Shown piece by piece: positions 47,242 through 56,083 of a stretch of DNA of 64,000 nt. The position numbers and the translations under genes are program-made. The notes under the pieces are model-generated. The model worked only from the letters and a program-made list of their open reading frames with translations, ran no database searches and was not told where the DNA came from. Origin of the DNA: Salinisphaera sp963835375 (GTDB taxonomy: Bacteria > Pseudomonadota > Gammaproteobacteria > Nevskiales > Salinisphaeraceae); NCBI GenBank assembly GCA_963835375.1, contig CAWIGB010000025.1, forward strand, positions 1 through 64,000, given 5' to 3'. Position 1 is the stretch's first letter; every line of letters starts with the position of its first letter.

Positions 47242-48225
47242 ATGATGCTCATGAATGCTGTATTTCGTTGCAGTGCACTGCTTTTTTCGTTGTCCCTGCT
47301 GAGCGCCTGCAGCACTCTCCATACACCAACGGAACAGAGTGCGGAGACTGACAATGCGGCTATGTCGCCCGCCGGTTCGGCACTGTGGCAGTCGGGTATT
47401 CAGTTCGTCGTGCTCCAGCCCAAACCTTCCGACACGCCTGCCAACCAACAGCCACAAGCGTTCAGCGCGGATCAGGTTCGCGCGATACTCGACAGTCTCC
47501 GCGTCAGCAAAGACGGGGAGGACGACTCACGCCCGGTGTTCACTTCCACAGCGCTCGCGGCATTGTCTCCGGCTCTCGCAAAAGGCCTTGCAAAGGCCGG
47601 GCCGGACCAGGACATAGCCTTTGCGGTCACTACGCGCGCGCAATCCAATCAGCACCAGATGTTGTTGATCGACGTCCGTGAACCATTGCTCACGACCGGC
47701 TTGGTTTTCTACCGCGAGGGTCGTCTGAATCTGATATTCGGCAAAATGCACACTACTTTTGAAGCGCATTATCTGAACACCGGCCAGCCACCACCAACGC
47801 CGGCGGGCCAGCGATCACGGCGTATCCAGAACGGGTGGCAAATCACCGGAGAAGCTGGTTTAACCTACCCACGGCCTGATCGACACGACTGGGTCAGTAT
47901 GCCCGTATCCTCGGCAACTCCCGCAACTCCCGCAACTCCCGCAACTCCCGCAACTCCCGCACCCACTCCCGCAACTCCCGCAACTCCCGCAACTCCCGCA
48001 ACTCCCGCAACTCCCGCAACTCCCGCAACTCCCGCAACTCCCGCAACTCCGGCACACCCTGCATCCAACCACAGCGGGCAGACCCCCGAGCCTGGCACAA
48101 CGTTCGACAGACGCTACCAGGACATCGCTCAGCGGCTTCGAGTGGTCGACAAGCTGCACGCAAAGGGGCTGATTACCGATCAGGAGTACCGCGACAAACG
48201 CCGACAGATACTGAAGGGGCTGTGA
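47242..48225 (+). CDS. Lipoprotein with Ala-Thr-Pro repeat linker and SHOCT-like C-terminus
   Basis: 327 residues (ATG 47251 is an alternative start). Lipobox in LLFSLSLLSACSTLH gives an acylated Cys. A soluble domain of about 190 residues that I do not recognise (FSADQVRAILDSLRVSKDGE, GLVFYREGRLNLIFGKMHTT) is followed by about 14 Ala-Thr-Pro units. Last comes a 40-residue C-terminal segment FDRRYQDIAQRLRVVDKLHA KG..., resembling SHOCT domains that promote oligomerisation. It sits between cyc2 and ccmA on the same strand, 91 bp after cyc2. A periplasmic spanning or scaffold role for the electron chain is possible but unproven. Confidence 0.75.
   Translation: MMLMNAVFRCSALLFSLSLLSACSTLHTPTEQSAETDNAAMSPAGSALWQSGIQFVVLQPKPSDTPANQQPQAFSADQVRAILDSLRVSKDGEDDSRPVFTSTALAALSPALAKGLAKAGPDQDIAFAVTTRAQSNQHQMLLIDVREPLLTTGLVFYREGRLNLIFGKMHTTFEAHYLNTGQPPPTPAGQRSRRIQNGWQITGEAGLTYPRPDRHDWVSMPVSSATPATPATPATPATPAPTPATPATPATPATPATPATPATPATPATPAHPASNHSGQTPEPGTTFDRRYQDIAQRLRVVDKLHAKGLITDQEYRDKRRQILKGL
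47914..48051 (+). repeat. 9-bp coding minisatellite (GCAACTCCC)n
   Basis: Five copies, one variant interruption (GCACCCACTCCC), then nine more copies, nearly all identical at the nucleotide level. Each unit encodes Ala-Thr-Pro, so copy changes keep frame and only change linker length. Confidence 0.92.
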
Positions 48226-48428
48226 AGTCATTTACGGACTTCTTAACACCCTCAGGTCCGGTCGGCCGCGTGCGGACGGCAAGCTGCTAGAATTCGGCCA
48301 ACGCGTGCCCGGCTGGCGAGATTCGTTGATATATGGGAGTTAAAAATTCCTTGGCCGAACGGCCATGCCGGGTCGAATCTGGCTCTGGGCAGCAGCGATT
48401 ATCCATTTCTTCGTGATGCTGTTCGTCC

Positions 48429-49064
48429 ATGATATCGACCCGCCTCGACATCATTGATCTCACCTGCGGCCGCGGCGAACGTGCCTTGTTTAGCAGGCTT
48501 AACGTATGCCTCAAGGCCGGCGAGGTCGGGCGCGTGCTCGGGGAAAACGGTAGCGGCAAGACCACGCTGTTGCGTACGGTTGCGGGTTTGTATCAACCGA
48601 TGGCGGGGCGGATCCGATGGCGCGCGCCAGCCCGGCCAGATGGTGAACCCACCTTGTTGCGCGATGATCTGTGTTTCGTCGGCCATGATAATGCGCTGAA
48701 CTCGGCGCTAACCCCGGTGGAAAACTTGTCGATGCTGATGCACCTCTCGGGTCGCGGCGTGAGCCGCCGCGTCGTCGAGGCCACGCTGAGCGAACTGGGT
48801 CTGGAGCGTGTGGGGCGGCGCCCATGCGGGCGATTGTCCGCAGGCCAGCGCCGGCGAGTATCGCTGGCACGACTCTGGATGAGTGACGCCCCCTTGTGGT
48901 TGCTGGACGAACCTGCCTCGGCTCTGGACGGACACGCACGAACGGTACTCGCAGCGCGTATTGCGGCCCATGCAAAGGCTGGCGGCGTCGTGTTGTTCAC
49001 CACACATGAAGGGCTGCCGCTGCCGAACGTTGAACCGCGCACGATTGATCTTCCGGCATGCTAG
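48429..49064 (+). CDS. ccmA: Cytochrome c maturation ATPase CcmA
   Basis: 211 residues. ABC ATPase powering release of holo-CcmE from CcmCD. Walker A VLGENGSGKTTLLRTVAGLY, signature GRLSAGQRRRVSLARLWMS, Walker B APLWLLDEPASALDGHART and switch His in LFTTHEGLPLP. Short like other CcmA proteins. It begins the ccmA-I array about 200 bp after the lipoprotein gene, with only half an FNR site (TTGATATATGG, about 48326) upstream. Overlaps ccmB by 7 nt. Confidence 0.93.
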   Translation: MISTRLDIIDLTCGRGERALFSRLNVCLKAGEVGRVLGENGSGKTTLLRTVAGLYQPMAGRIRWRAPARPDGEPTLLRDDLCFVGHDNALNSALTPVENLSMLMHLSGRGVSRRVVEATLSELGLERVGRRPCGRLSAGQRRRVSLARLWMSDAPLWLLDEPASALDGHARTVLAARIAAHAKAGGVVLFTTHEGLPLPNVEPRTIDLPAC

Positions 49065-49726
49065 CGTTGTTCTGGGCGGTACTCCGGCGTGACCTGCTGC
49101 TGGCGTTCCGACAGCGCGGGGTGCTCGTGCATCACCTGATGTTCTTCCTTCTGGTCGTTGCCCTGTTTCCACTCGGTACGGCGGCCGACCAGAGCGTGCT
49201 GGTCGCGGTGTCTCCCGCGCTGATCTGGATGGCAGTGCTGCTGGCGGCTCTGTTGTCTTTACAGCGGTTGTTCCGGCCGGATTACGAAGACGGCACGCTG
49301 GAGCAGTATCTATTATCGCCGGAGCCGCTCGCCCTGATCGCGTTGGCCAAGGTGACGGCCTACTGGCTGTCCAGTGGCCTTGTCTTCGTCATCGCGTCGC
49401 CCCTGCTGATATTGCTGCTGGGGGTGCCACCGCGGGCAGTGGGCGTGATGATGGCCAGCCTGGCGCTGGGTACCCCCACACTGGGATTGATCGGTGCGAT
49501 TGGCACGGCGCTGACGCTAAGTCTGCCGCGCGCAGGTGTGCTGCTCAGTCTGCTGATCTTTCCGCTCTATGTGCCGATTCTCATTTTCGGGGCCGGGGCG
49601 ATGCGCGCGGCCATCAGCGGCCTGCCATACGCCGGTGCGCTGGACCTATTGGGGGCGCTGCTGGCGCTGGGCATTATCGGCGCCCCGTGGGCGATCGCGG
49701 CGGCCCTGCGCATCAGTCTGGAGTAG
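49058..49726 (+). CDS. ccmB: Cytochrome c maturation permease CcmB
   Basis: 222 residues, six membrane helices. Typical CcmB features: LFWAVLRRDLLLAFRQRGVL at the start, LSLQRLFRPDYEDGTLEQYL and LIFPLYVPILIFGAGAMRAA. Partner of CcmA in the CcmABCD complex. Start overlaps ccmA. Followed by a 192-bp gap before ccmC in which I see no gene. Confidence 0.92.
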   Translation: MLALFWAVLRRDLLLAFRQRGVLVHHLMFFLLVVALFPLGTAADQSVLVAVSPALIWMAVLLAALLSLQRLFRPDYEDGTLEQYLLSPEPLALIALAKVTAYWLSSGLVFVIASPLLILLLGVPPRAVGVMMASLALGTPTLGLIGAIGTALTLSLPRAGVLLSLLIFPLYVPILIFGAGAMRAAISGLPYAGALDLLGALLALGIIGAPWAIAAALRISLE

Positions 49727-49918
49727 AGATCAAACAGGTTGTTACCTTGTCCTACCCTTGCGATCGAGTATCGTGCTTGCAGGAAGGTTTCGGACACACG
49801 GGCTTGAAAAACGAGGAGATAGTGCGTTTCGCGTGCTTACAAACATGAACAAGAAACCCGCCTGCAAACGCGTTGTCCTGAGCGCGTCTACGGATTAACT
49901 GGTGTCGGGAGTCTGAGA

Positions 49919-50674
49919 TTGGCGAAGTCGGCTTTCATGCGCTGGTTCCACCGGTTCGGTTCGCTGCCGTATTTCTACCGGATGAGCCGCCCGTTGGCAT
50001 GGTGGTTTGCGGTACCCGGTCTGTTGCTGGCGGGCTACGGCATATTCGCCGGGCTGGCCTTGGTGCCGCCGGATTATCAACAGGGCGATGCCTTTCGCAT
50101 TATCTATATCCATGTGCCCAGCGCCTGGCTGTCGCTGTTCGGCTATACCGCAATGGCCGCCGCCGGATTCGTGACGCTGGTCTGGCGGCTGAAACTGGCC
50201 GAGATTTTCATCGTTGCGGCCGCGCCCGTCGGAGCGAGTTTCACCTTTCTGGCATTGGTCACAGGCTCGATATGGGGCAAGCCGATGTGGGGCACCTGGT
50301 GGGTTTGGGATGCGCGTCTGACTTCCGAACTGATTCTGTTGTTTCTGTATCTGGGCGTGCTTGCGCTGCATAGCGCGATCGAGTCACCGCGTACAGCGGC
50401 GCGGGCCTGTGCTCTGCTGTCGCTGGTGGGCGTGATCAATGTGCCGATCATTCATTACTCGGTGGACTGGTGGAATACGCTCCATCAGGGATCGACGGTG
50501 AATCTGTTGGGCCATTCCCATATGGAAACCAATATGCTGGTGCCGCTGTTGCTCGGGGCGCTGGGGTTCACTTTCATATTCGGCTGGCTGACGCTTTGGG
50601 GCATGCGTGTGCAATTGCTATGGCGTGAGCGCCGCAGTCGCTGGGTCGGGCGCATGCTCGAGGCCGAAGATTGA
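49919..50674 (+). CDS. ccmC: Heme-handling membrane protein CcmC
   Basis: 251 residues from TTG 49919, which has GGGAG 8 nt upstream; ATG 49937 is the alternative. Six membrane helices. The tryptophan-rich WWD region GKPMWGTWWVWDARLTSELI binds heme between two conserved histidines (YIHVPSAWLS and GHSHMETNMLVPL). CcmC loads heme onto CcmE. The 211 bp after it contain an FNR-type box. Confidence 0.92.
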   Translation: MAKSAFMRWFHRFGSLPYFYRMSRPLAWWFAVPGLLLAGYGIFAGLALVPPDYQQGDAFRIIYIHVPSAWLSLFGYTAMAAAGFVTLVWRLKLAEIFIVAAAPVGASFTFLALVTGSIWGKPMWGTWWVWDARLTSELILLFLYLGVLALHSAIESPRTAARACALLSLVGVINVPIIHYSVDWWNTLHQGSTVNLLGHSHMETNMLVPLLLGALGFTFIFGWLTLWGMRVQLLWRERRSRWVGRMLEAED

Positions 50675-50713
50675 CGGTTCACTCAGCGTTCGTGACAGGT
50701 GCGCGGTTGACAG

Positions 50714-50727
50714 TTGATATACATCAA
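50714..50727. promoter_or_regulatory. FNR/ANR-type box before ccmD
   Basis: TTGATATACATCAA, a perfect TTGAT-N4-ATCAA palindrome, in the 211-bp gap between ccmC and ccmD, 158 bp before ccmD. It suggests a second, redox-controlled promoter for ccmDEFGHI matching the one at cyc2. Confidence 0.7.
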
Positions 50728-50885
50728 CATTTGCCTTGAGTGAGGTGGCTTAGAATGGCCGGGAGAGGGGCGATCGACGACCGTCACTGCACAATGAAAA
50801 CCTGGGCAGAATGGCCGGTCGAGTGTACGGGGCCGGCGGCGTCGAGTGCGCTGGCGTGCCGGCGGATCGGAGATGTGTTGAGCGT

Positions 50886-51053
50886 ATGAATCAGTCTTGG
50901 CACCAATTCTTTGCAATGGGCGGCTATGCTCGATACGTGTGGAGCGCGTACGGTATCGCCGCGATAGTGCTCCTGGGCAACATCGTGGCGCCGGTTGTCG
51001 CACATCGTCGGATCAAGCGTCGGATTCGCAACGCGCAGTTCGAGGATGACTAG
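50886..51053 (+). CDS. ccmD: CcmD, small membrane subunit
   Basis: 55 residues: HQFFAMGGYARYVWSAYGIA then one membrane helix and a basic tail (HRRIKRRIRNAQFEDD). This is the CcmD pattern (MGGYGxYVW). Needed to release heme-loaded CcmE from the CcmABC complex. Its end overlaps ccmE by 8 nt. Confidence 0.9.
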   Translation: MNQSWHQFFAMGGYARYVWSAYGIAAIVLLGNIVAPVVAHRRIKRRIRNAQFEDD

Positions 51054-51507
51054 AACCCGCCGTCGTCGTCTGTTGCTGGTGGGCGGGCTTTTTGTAGGCC
51101 TGGCCGCCGCCGTTGCGCTCAGCCTGTCTGCGTTCAGTCAGAACTTGATGTATTTCCATCAGCCCAGCCAGATAGTGGCGGGAAAAGTGCCGCTCAATAC
51201 GCGCTTTCGGATTGGCGGTCTGGTCAAGCGTGGGTCTGTGCAGCGCGGTCGCGGCCTCACCGTGCGCTTTTCCATCGCCGACTGCAAAGCCAGCGTGCCG
51301 GTTTTGTTCAAGGGAACGCTTCCGGACCTGTTCCGTCCAGGTCAGGGCGTCATCGCCTATGGCAAGCTGAATTCCAAAGGCCAGTTCATCGCCGACAGCG
51401 TCCTGGCGAAACATGATCAGAACTACATGTCGCCGGCGGTAGCTAAAGAGCTCAAGACCAAACAAGGCAAGAGCTGCATGCCAGCCAATCTACAGGCGTC
51501 GCGGTGA
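51046..51507 (+). CDS. ccmE: Heme chaperone CcmE
   Basis: 153 residues, start ATG 51046 within the ccmD end. Basic N-terminus (TRTRRRR), one membrane anchor, then the OB-fold periplasmic domain FRIGGLVKRGSVQRGRGLTV. Heme is bound covalently by His123 in VLAKHDQNYMSP, with Tyr127 as axial ligand. It carries heme from CcmC to CcmF. Stop overlaps the GTG start of ccmF. Confidence 0.93.
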   Translation: MTRTRRRRLLLVGGLFVGLAAAVALSLSAFSQNLMYFHQPSQIVAGKVPLNTRFRIGGLVKRGSVQRGRGLTVRFSIADCKASVPVLFKGTLPDLFRPGQGVIAYGKLNSKGQFIADSVLAKHDQNYMSPAVAKELKTKQGKSCMPANLQASR

Positions 51508-53471
51508 TTCCCGAGCTGGGCCATCTGGCCCTGGTGCTGGCCCTGTGCCTTGCTCTGGTGCAGGCGATCCTGCCCGTCTATGGCTTCGTCCGCTCGCGCC
51601 CGGACTATCTCGGCGTGGCAGCGCCGGCCGCCGTCGGCCAGTTCGTGATGCTGGGGTTGTCGTTTTGCGCGTTGGCCTATGCGTTTTATACCAACGATTT
51701 TTCGGTGGCATACGTGGCCGAGAACTCAAATACCCAGCTCCCTTGGTTTTATCGGATCGCAGCCGTCTGGGGCGCCCACGAGGGTTCGCTGCTGTTATGG
51801 ATGATGCTGCTGTCGACCTGGAGTGTGGCCGTGGCTTTTGCCAGCCGCAGCCTGCCGCGCGACGTTTCAAGTTGTGTGCTCGCGGTCATGGGGTCTATCA
51901 GTTCGGGTTTTCTCATCTTTACCCTGTTTACTTCGAATCCGTTTGCGCGTGTGTTTCCGGCGCCGGCCCAAGGGCGCGATCTGAACCCGTTGTTGCAGGA
52001 TCCCGGCATGGTCTTTCATCCGCCTATGCTCTACATGGGCTATGTCGGTTTCTGTGTGGCCTTCGCCTTTGCCATCACGGCCCTCATCACCGGACGGGTT
52101 GACAGTGCCTGGACGCGCTGGACCCGGCCGTGGACCTTGGCGGCCTGGATGTTCCTGACGACCGGGATCACGCTGGGCAGCTGGTGGGCCTACAACGAAC
52201 TTGGCTGGGGGGGGTGGTGGTTTTGGGATCCGGTCGAGAACGCATCGTTCATGCCGTGGCTGGTAGGCACCGCTCTGATCCATTCGCTGGCGGTGACTGA
52301 GAAGCGCGGCATCTTCAAGAGTTGGACGGTTCTATTGGCGATCACTGCGTTCTCGCTATGTTTGCTCGGCACCTTTCTGGTTCGCTCGGGGGTCCTGATT
52401 TCGGTCCACGCGTTTGTAACCAATCCCACCCGAGGCATCTATATCCTCAGTTTCTTCGGCGTAGTGGTGGGCAGTTCTCTGGTGCTTTATGCGGTGCGCG
52501 CGCCGCGCTTCGAGGCCGGTACCGAGCCCGTGGAAGTGCTCTCGCGCGAGGGGCTGTTGTTGCTCAACAATATCTTTCTGGTTGTGGCCGCCGCAGCGGT
52601 GCTGATCGGCACTTTGTACCCGATTCTGGCGGCTGGCCTGGGGCTCGGCCGTATCTCGGTCGGACCGCCGTATTTCGACAAGGTATTCGTGCCGTTGACC
52701 GCGCCCTTGGTGGTCTTGGTCGGTATGGCATCGGTCATGGCCTGGAAGCGAACCCGGCCGCAGACGTTGCGGTCACGCCTCTGGCTACCCCTGTTGCTGG
52801 CCGTTATCGTCGGTGTCTTGCTGCCCTGGCTCACATTGGGCACCTGGGGGGTGGCGGCCGTTGCCGGCTGCGTGCTCGGGAGTTGGGCGATTCTCTCGGC
52901 GCTCGAGGACGTGGTGCGGCGCGTGCGCGGAAGCAGATTGATGCTGTCGCGCCAGATCATGGGCCAGACGCTGGCCCATGTGGGCGTAGGGGTGTTCGTG
53001 ATCGGCGTGAGCCTGGTCAGCGCGTTCGGCGGCGAGCGCGATGTCCGGATGGCCCCCGGGCAGTCGGTCGTTTTCGCCGGTTACAATTTCGTTTTCCATG
53101 GAGTTCGAAAGCAGAAAGGGCCGAACTACACCGCGCAGATCGGTGAGTTCACGGTCGCCCATAATGGCCATGTGATATCGCAGCTGCATCCGGCCAAACG
53201 CCATTATGTGGAGAGCGACGCCTTGATGACCGAGTCTGGCATCGACGACGGTGTTTTCCGCGATCTGTATTTGTCTCTCGGGGAGCCGCTTGCCGATAAG
53301 GCTTGGAGCGTGCGGATCTACTACCGGCCGTTCGTGCGTTGGATCTGGGCAGGGGGGTTCCTGGCTGCTCTGGGAGGGCTCCTCGCGCTCAGCGACAAGC
53401 GGTACTGGCGCCGGCAGAAAGTCCGCCGTAGCGCCGTGGTTCGCGCGTCGACGCGGACGGTTGACGCCTAA
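51504..53471 (+). CDS. ccmF: Heme lyase subunit CcmF
   Basis: 655 residues from GTG 51504. About 15 membrane helices. WWD motif GWGGWWFWDPVENASFMPWL near residue 235, flanked by conserved His blocks (VWGAHEGSLLLWMML, FHPPMLYMGYVGFCVAFAFA, LIHSLAVTEKRG). It attaches heme from CcmE to apocytochromes with CcmH and CcmI. Full length and intact. Shares the TAATG junction with ccmG. Confidence 0.95.
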   Translation: MIPELGHLALVLALCLALVQAILPVYGFVRSRPDYLGVAAPAAVGQFVMLGLSFCALAYAFYTNDFSVAYVAENSNTQLPWFYRIAAVWGAHEGSLLLWMMLLSTWSVAVAFASRSLPRDVSSCVLAVMGSISSGFLIFTLFTSNPFARVFPAPAQGRDLNPLLQDPGMVFHPPMLYMGYVGFCVAFAFAITALITGRVDSAWTRWTRPWTLAAWMFLTTGITLGSWWAYNELGWGGWWFWDPVENASFMPWLVGTALIHSLAVTEKRGIFKSWTVLLAITAFSLCLLGTFLVRSGVLISVHAFVTNPTRGIYILSFFGVVVGSSLVLYAVRAPRFEAGTEPVEVLSREGLLLLNNIFLVVAAAAVLIGTLYPILAAGLGLGRISVGPPYFDKVFVPLTAPLVVLVGMASVMAWKRTRPQTLRSRLWLPLLLAVIVGVLLPWLTLGTWGVAAVAGCVLGSWAILSALEDVVRRVRGSRLMLSRQIMGQTLAHVGVGVFVIGVSLVSAFGGERDVRMAPGQSVVFAGYNFVFHGVRKQKGPNYTAQIGEFTVAHNGHVISQLHPAKRHYVESDALMTESGIDDGVFRDLYLSLGEPLADKAWSVRIYYRPFVRWIWAGGFLAALGGLLALSDKRYWRRQKVRRSAVVRASTRTVDA

Positions 53472-54004
53472 TGCGCTGGCGGGTGGTCATTCCGGCCGTC
53501 GTGGTAGCCGGGCTCATTGTATTACTGGGCTATGGGTTGACGCGACAACCCACGATTCTGCCTTCTGCGCTGATTGACAAGCCGGCGCCGGTTTTCAACC
53601 TGCCGACCTTGGCTTCGGCTGACAAGCGGGTTGACAGCAACGTATTGAAGGGACATGTCACGCTGGTCAATGTCTGGGCCAGTTGGTGCGTCGCCTGTCG
53701 CGAAGAGAACGATCTAGTTACGGAGATATCGCAGCGCACCGGTGTTCCAGTGCTTGGCATTAATTACAAGGATAAGCGGCGCGATGCCAAACACTGGCTG
53801 GCGCGTTTTGGTAATCCGTTTGCCGTGGTGGGGTTCGACCAGAGCGGTCAGGTCGGTATTGACTGGGGCGTGGCGGCGGTACCGGAGTCGTTCGTGGTCG
53901 ATCGCCAGGGGATCATCCGATACAAGGTCGTGGGCCCGATCACACGGCAGAAAATGAACAAGGTCCTCATTCCGAAGCTGGAGCGGCTGCAGCAGGCCTC
54001 GTGA
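53471..54004 (+). CDS. ccmG: Thioredoxin-like CcmG (DsbE)
   Basis: 177 residues. N-terminal membrane anchor, thioredoxin fold, active site Cys73-Val-Ala-Cys76 in VNVWASWCVACREENDLVTE and the cis-Pro region GVAAVPESFVVDRQGIIRYK. It reduces apocytochrome heme-site cysteines using electrons from DsbD, whose two halves are encoded about 2 kb downstream on the other strand. Overlaps ccmH by 4 nt. Confidence 0.93.
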   Translation: MRWRVVIPAVVVAGLIVLLGYGLTRQPTILPSALIDKPAPVFNLPTLASADKRVDSNVLKGHVTLVNVWASWCVACREENDLVTEISQRTGVPVLGINYKDKRRDAKHWLARFGNPFAVVGFDQSGQVGIDWGVAAVPESFVVDRQGIIRYKVVGPITRQKMNKVLIPKLERLQQAS

Positions 54005-54474
54005 TGCGTATATCGCTGATACTGGTGGCGGCATTCTTGATGACAAGCGTTGCGGCTGCAACCGATCTGAGCGGTCCACAACGGGCACGTTATCAACAAC
54101 TCACAGCCGATCTGCGCTGCCTGATCTGCCAGAACCGCAGCATCGCCGATTCGGATGCGCCGTTGGCCAAGGATCTGCGTCATATTGTGGCCCAGCAGAT
54201 TGCACAGGGGCGCACCGATGCGCAGATTAAACAGTATCTGGTCGATCGTTATGGGCAGTGGGTGCTATACGATCCGCCATTCGAGTTTGCAACCTGGTTG
54301 CTCTGGCTCGGTCCCTTCGCATTGTTGTTGGTCGGACTCATCATGGCGCTGACTATCGTGCGCAAGCGCCGCGATGCGCCGCGCCGACGCCCCGAGTTAG
54401 ATCGTACCCGCCTGGAACGCGTCCTCGGTGAGACGGCCCAGCCGATTAATCGGCCTCCCAAGGACCACTCATGA
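54001..54474 (+). CDS. ccmH: CcmH (short form), apocytochrome thiol-reductase
   Basis: 157 residues (GTG 54001 or ATG 54004). Signal sequence, then the CcmH/CycL motif ADLRCLICQNRSIADSDAPL with Cys40 and Cys43, followed by IVAQQIAQGRTDAQIKQYLV and one C-terminal membrane helix. The long enteric form carries a CcmI-like TPR part; here that is a separate gene. Overlaps ccmI by 4 nt. Confidence 0.92.
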   Translation: MMRISLILVAAFLMTSVAAATDLSGPQRARYQQLTADLRCLICQNRSIADSDAPLAKDLRHIVAQQIAQGRTDAQIKQYLVDRYGQWVLYDPPFEFATWLLWLGPFALLLVGLIMALTIVRKRRDAPRRRPELDRTRLERVLGETAQPINRPPKDHS

Positions 54475-55295
54475 TCGTATTTTTGGTTTCGGCCGCACTG
54501 CTCGTGGCGGCCAGTCTTCTGTTCGTGCTCGTGCCCTTGTGGCGGGGCGCTCAGTCTGCGGCCGACAAACGCCGCGAAGCCAACATCACGATCTATCATC
54601 AGCGCTATCAGGAAATCGAACGCGAAGTCGGCGCAGGACGTTTGAATCGACACGAAGCCGAAGAAGAAAAAGACGAACTCGGGGCCCGGCTGTTGGCAGA
54701 CATCGACCAGGCGCCGAGTCTGATGCCATCGGCGCAACGGAAAACGCGCCGGCCGTGGCTGGCCACCATGTCGATTGTGGCGCTGTTCTTGATTGTCGGC
54801 GCTGGAGGATACTGGAAGTTGGGTGACTGGCGGGCGGTGGAGAACGCCGGGGAACCGAATGCACAGACAGTCATAAGCGAGCTGCAGGAACGGGTCAATC
54901 AGTACCCCGATGATCGCAAGGCGAGAATGCTACTCGCCCAGGCGCAAACGAGTACTGGGCAGTTTGCGGCCGCGGCGAAGAACCTGCACGCATTGAACGC
55001 CGCGTCGCCAAAGCCCAGGCCCCAACTCATTGCCGCCGAGGCTGATGCGACTCTGCAGGCGACCAATGATCTGCAGGGCAAGGCCCGGGATCTGTTCGCG
55101 CAAGCACTCAAGCTCGATCCCAAGAACAGGCAAGCGCTTTGGTTCCTCGGGCTGGCGGCGGCAGAACAGGGCGACAATTCAAAAGCCGTGGGTTACTGGG
55201 GTCGTTTGCTCAAACAAAATCTGTCCGATGACGTCCGTGCCATGGTTCAAAGCCGACGTAATGAACTCACGGGGGACAAGCCGACGCTGAATTAG
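54471..55295 (+). CDS. ccmI: CcmI, apocytochrome-binding TPR protein
   Basis: 274 residues. Two N-terminal membrane helices flank a cytosolic loop (about 5-25 and 95-112), then a periplasmic TPR domain (VISELQERVNQYPDDRKARM, ARDLFAQALKLDPKNRQALW, FLGLAAAEQGDNSKAVGYWG). It presents the C-terminus of apocytochrome c to the heme lyase. Last gene of the ccm array, ending about 370 bp before another cytochrome gene. Confidence 0.9.
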   Translation: MIVFLVSAALLVAASLLFVLVPLWRGAQSAADKRREANITIYHQRYQEIEREVGAGRLNRHEAEEEKDELGARLLADIDQAPSLMPSAQRKTRRPWLATMSIVALFLIVGAGGYWKLGDWRAVENAGEPNAQTVISELQERVNQYPDDRKARMLLAQAQTSTGQFAAAAKNLHALNAASPKPRPQLIAAEADATLQATNDLQGKARDLFAQALKLDPKNRQALWFLGLAAAEQGDNSKAVGYWGRLLKQNLSDDVRAMVQSRRNELTGDKPTLN

Positions 55296-55661
55296 ACGGG
55301 GCGGCGACTCGTTGTGTCGTCTTGCGAAGGGGCGCCACTCAAAGCCACTAGCTGTCCAGTCCCGCCAATCGTTGCTTTGCCGCAAGGCGAGGCGTATTGA
55401 GTCCAGTTATCGGACTACACGCGTCATAGCTATGGCGCCAATGCCATCATGGCGATGCTGGACAGAGCAGTGGGCACGCGCTATTTCTATGTGTCGGTTC
55501 TTGGAATGTCTTCACTCCTGGGTACGTCCGGGACGCGGCTTTCATGTTCACAGTCAAACGCTGATTTTCGTCAGGGGCGAGATTTTGCGGGCGCCGGCTG
55601 GATGGCCAGGTCGTCCAGCACACTGTCGTGGCCGATTGCAGGATAAGAGGAGAAACCGCTG
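55296..55661. other. Gap between ccmI and the small cytochrome gene
   Basis: 366 bp. Short open frames only, none recognisable. The last 20 bases contain AGAGGAG, the ribosome site for the next gene. Confidence 0.5.
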
Positions 55662-56012
55662 ATGAGACGCATCATGATCAGTCTGGTTGCGGGGGCGGTC
55701 ATCGGGGCCGCCAGCATTACGGGCGTATCGGCTATGGGGATGATGCACCAAGGCATGATGCGGAGCTCTGGGGGGTCTTCAGACACAAGCGCCGGCACGC
55801 GCAGCGGCGATCGCGCCGGCGCAAGGTTGGTTCAGCAGTTCTGTACCGGCTGCCATACGTCACCGTCGCCGGTCCAGCACGCGCCAGAGCAATGGCCTGC
55901 CGTGGTCGCACGCATGAAGCGCTACATGTACTCGCGCGGGATCAAGGCGCCGGATCGTGCGCAGACCCGGGCGATAGAGGCCTATTTGGCGCAGTCAGCG
56001 CATTCCCGGTGA
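55662..56012 (+). CDS. Small exported monoheme cytochrome c
   Basis: 116 residues, start ATG 55662 after AGAGGAG. Signal peptide to about residue 24, a Met-rich stretch (AMGMMHQGMM, 24-33), Ser/Gly linker, then one heme site Cys61-x-x-Cys64-His65 in QFCTGCHTSPSPVQHAPEQW and AVVARMKRYMYSRG with candidate axial Met. Belongs to a group of short c-type cytochromes of unassigned partner. Placement after ccmI suggests it is a client of the same maturation system. The Met-rich segment might bind copper; that is speculation. Confidence 0.85.
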   Translation: MRRIMISLVAGAVIGAASITGVSAMGMMHQGMMRSSGGSSDTSAGTRSGDRAGARLVQQFCTGCHTSPSPVQHAPEQWPAVVARMKRYMYSRGIKAPDRAQTRAIEAYLAQSAHSR

Positions 56013-56083
56013 CATTTCCGAAGATGATCCGGACATGTGGCCCATTGGCGCATACGGGGTCTACCCCGACTTACGCCGGCAGG

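Noticed and set aside
47914..48051. Possible CRISPR array
   Set aside because: The repeats are 9 bp, contiguous and without spacers, and they code for Ala-Thr-Pro inside an open lipoprotein gene.
48320..48345. Third FNR box before ccmA
   Set aside because: Only one half-site (TTGAT) matches; the other arm reads GGGAG rather than ATCAA.
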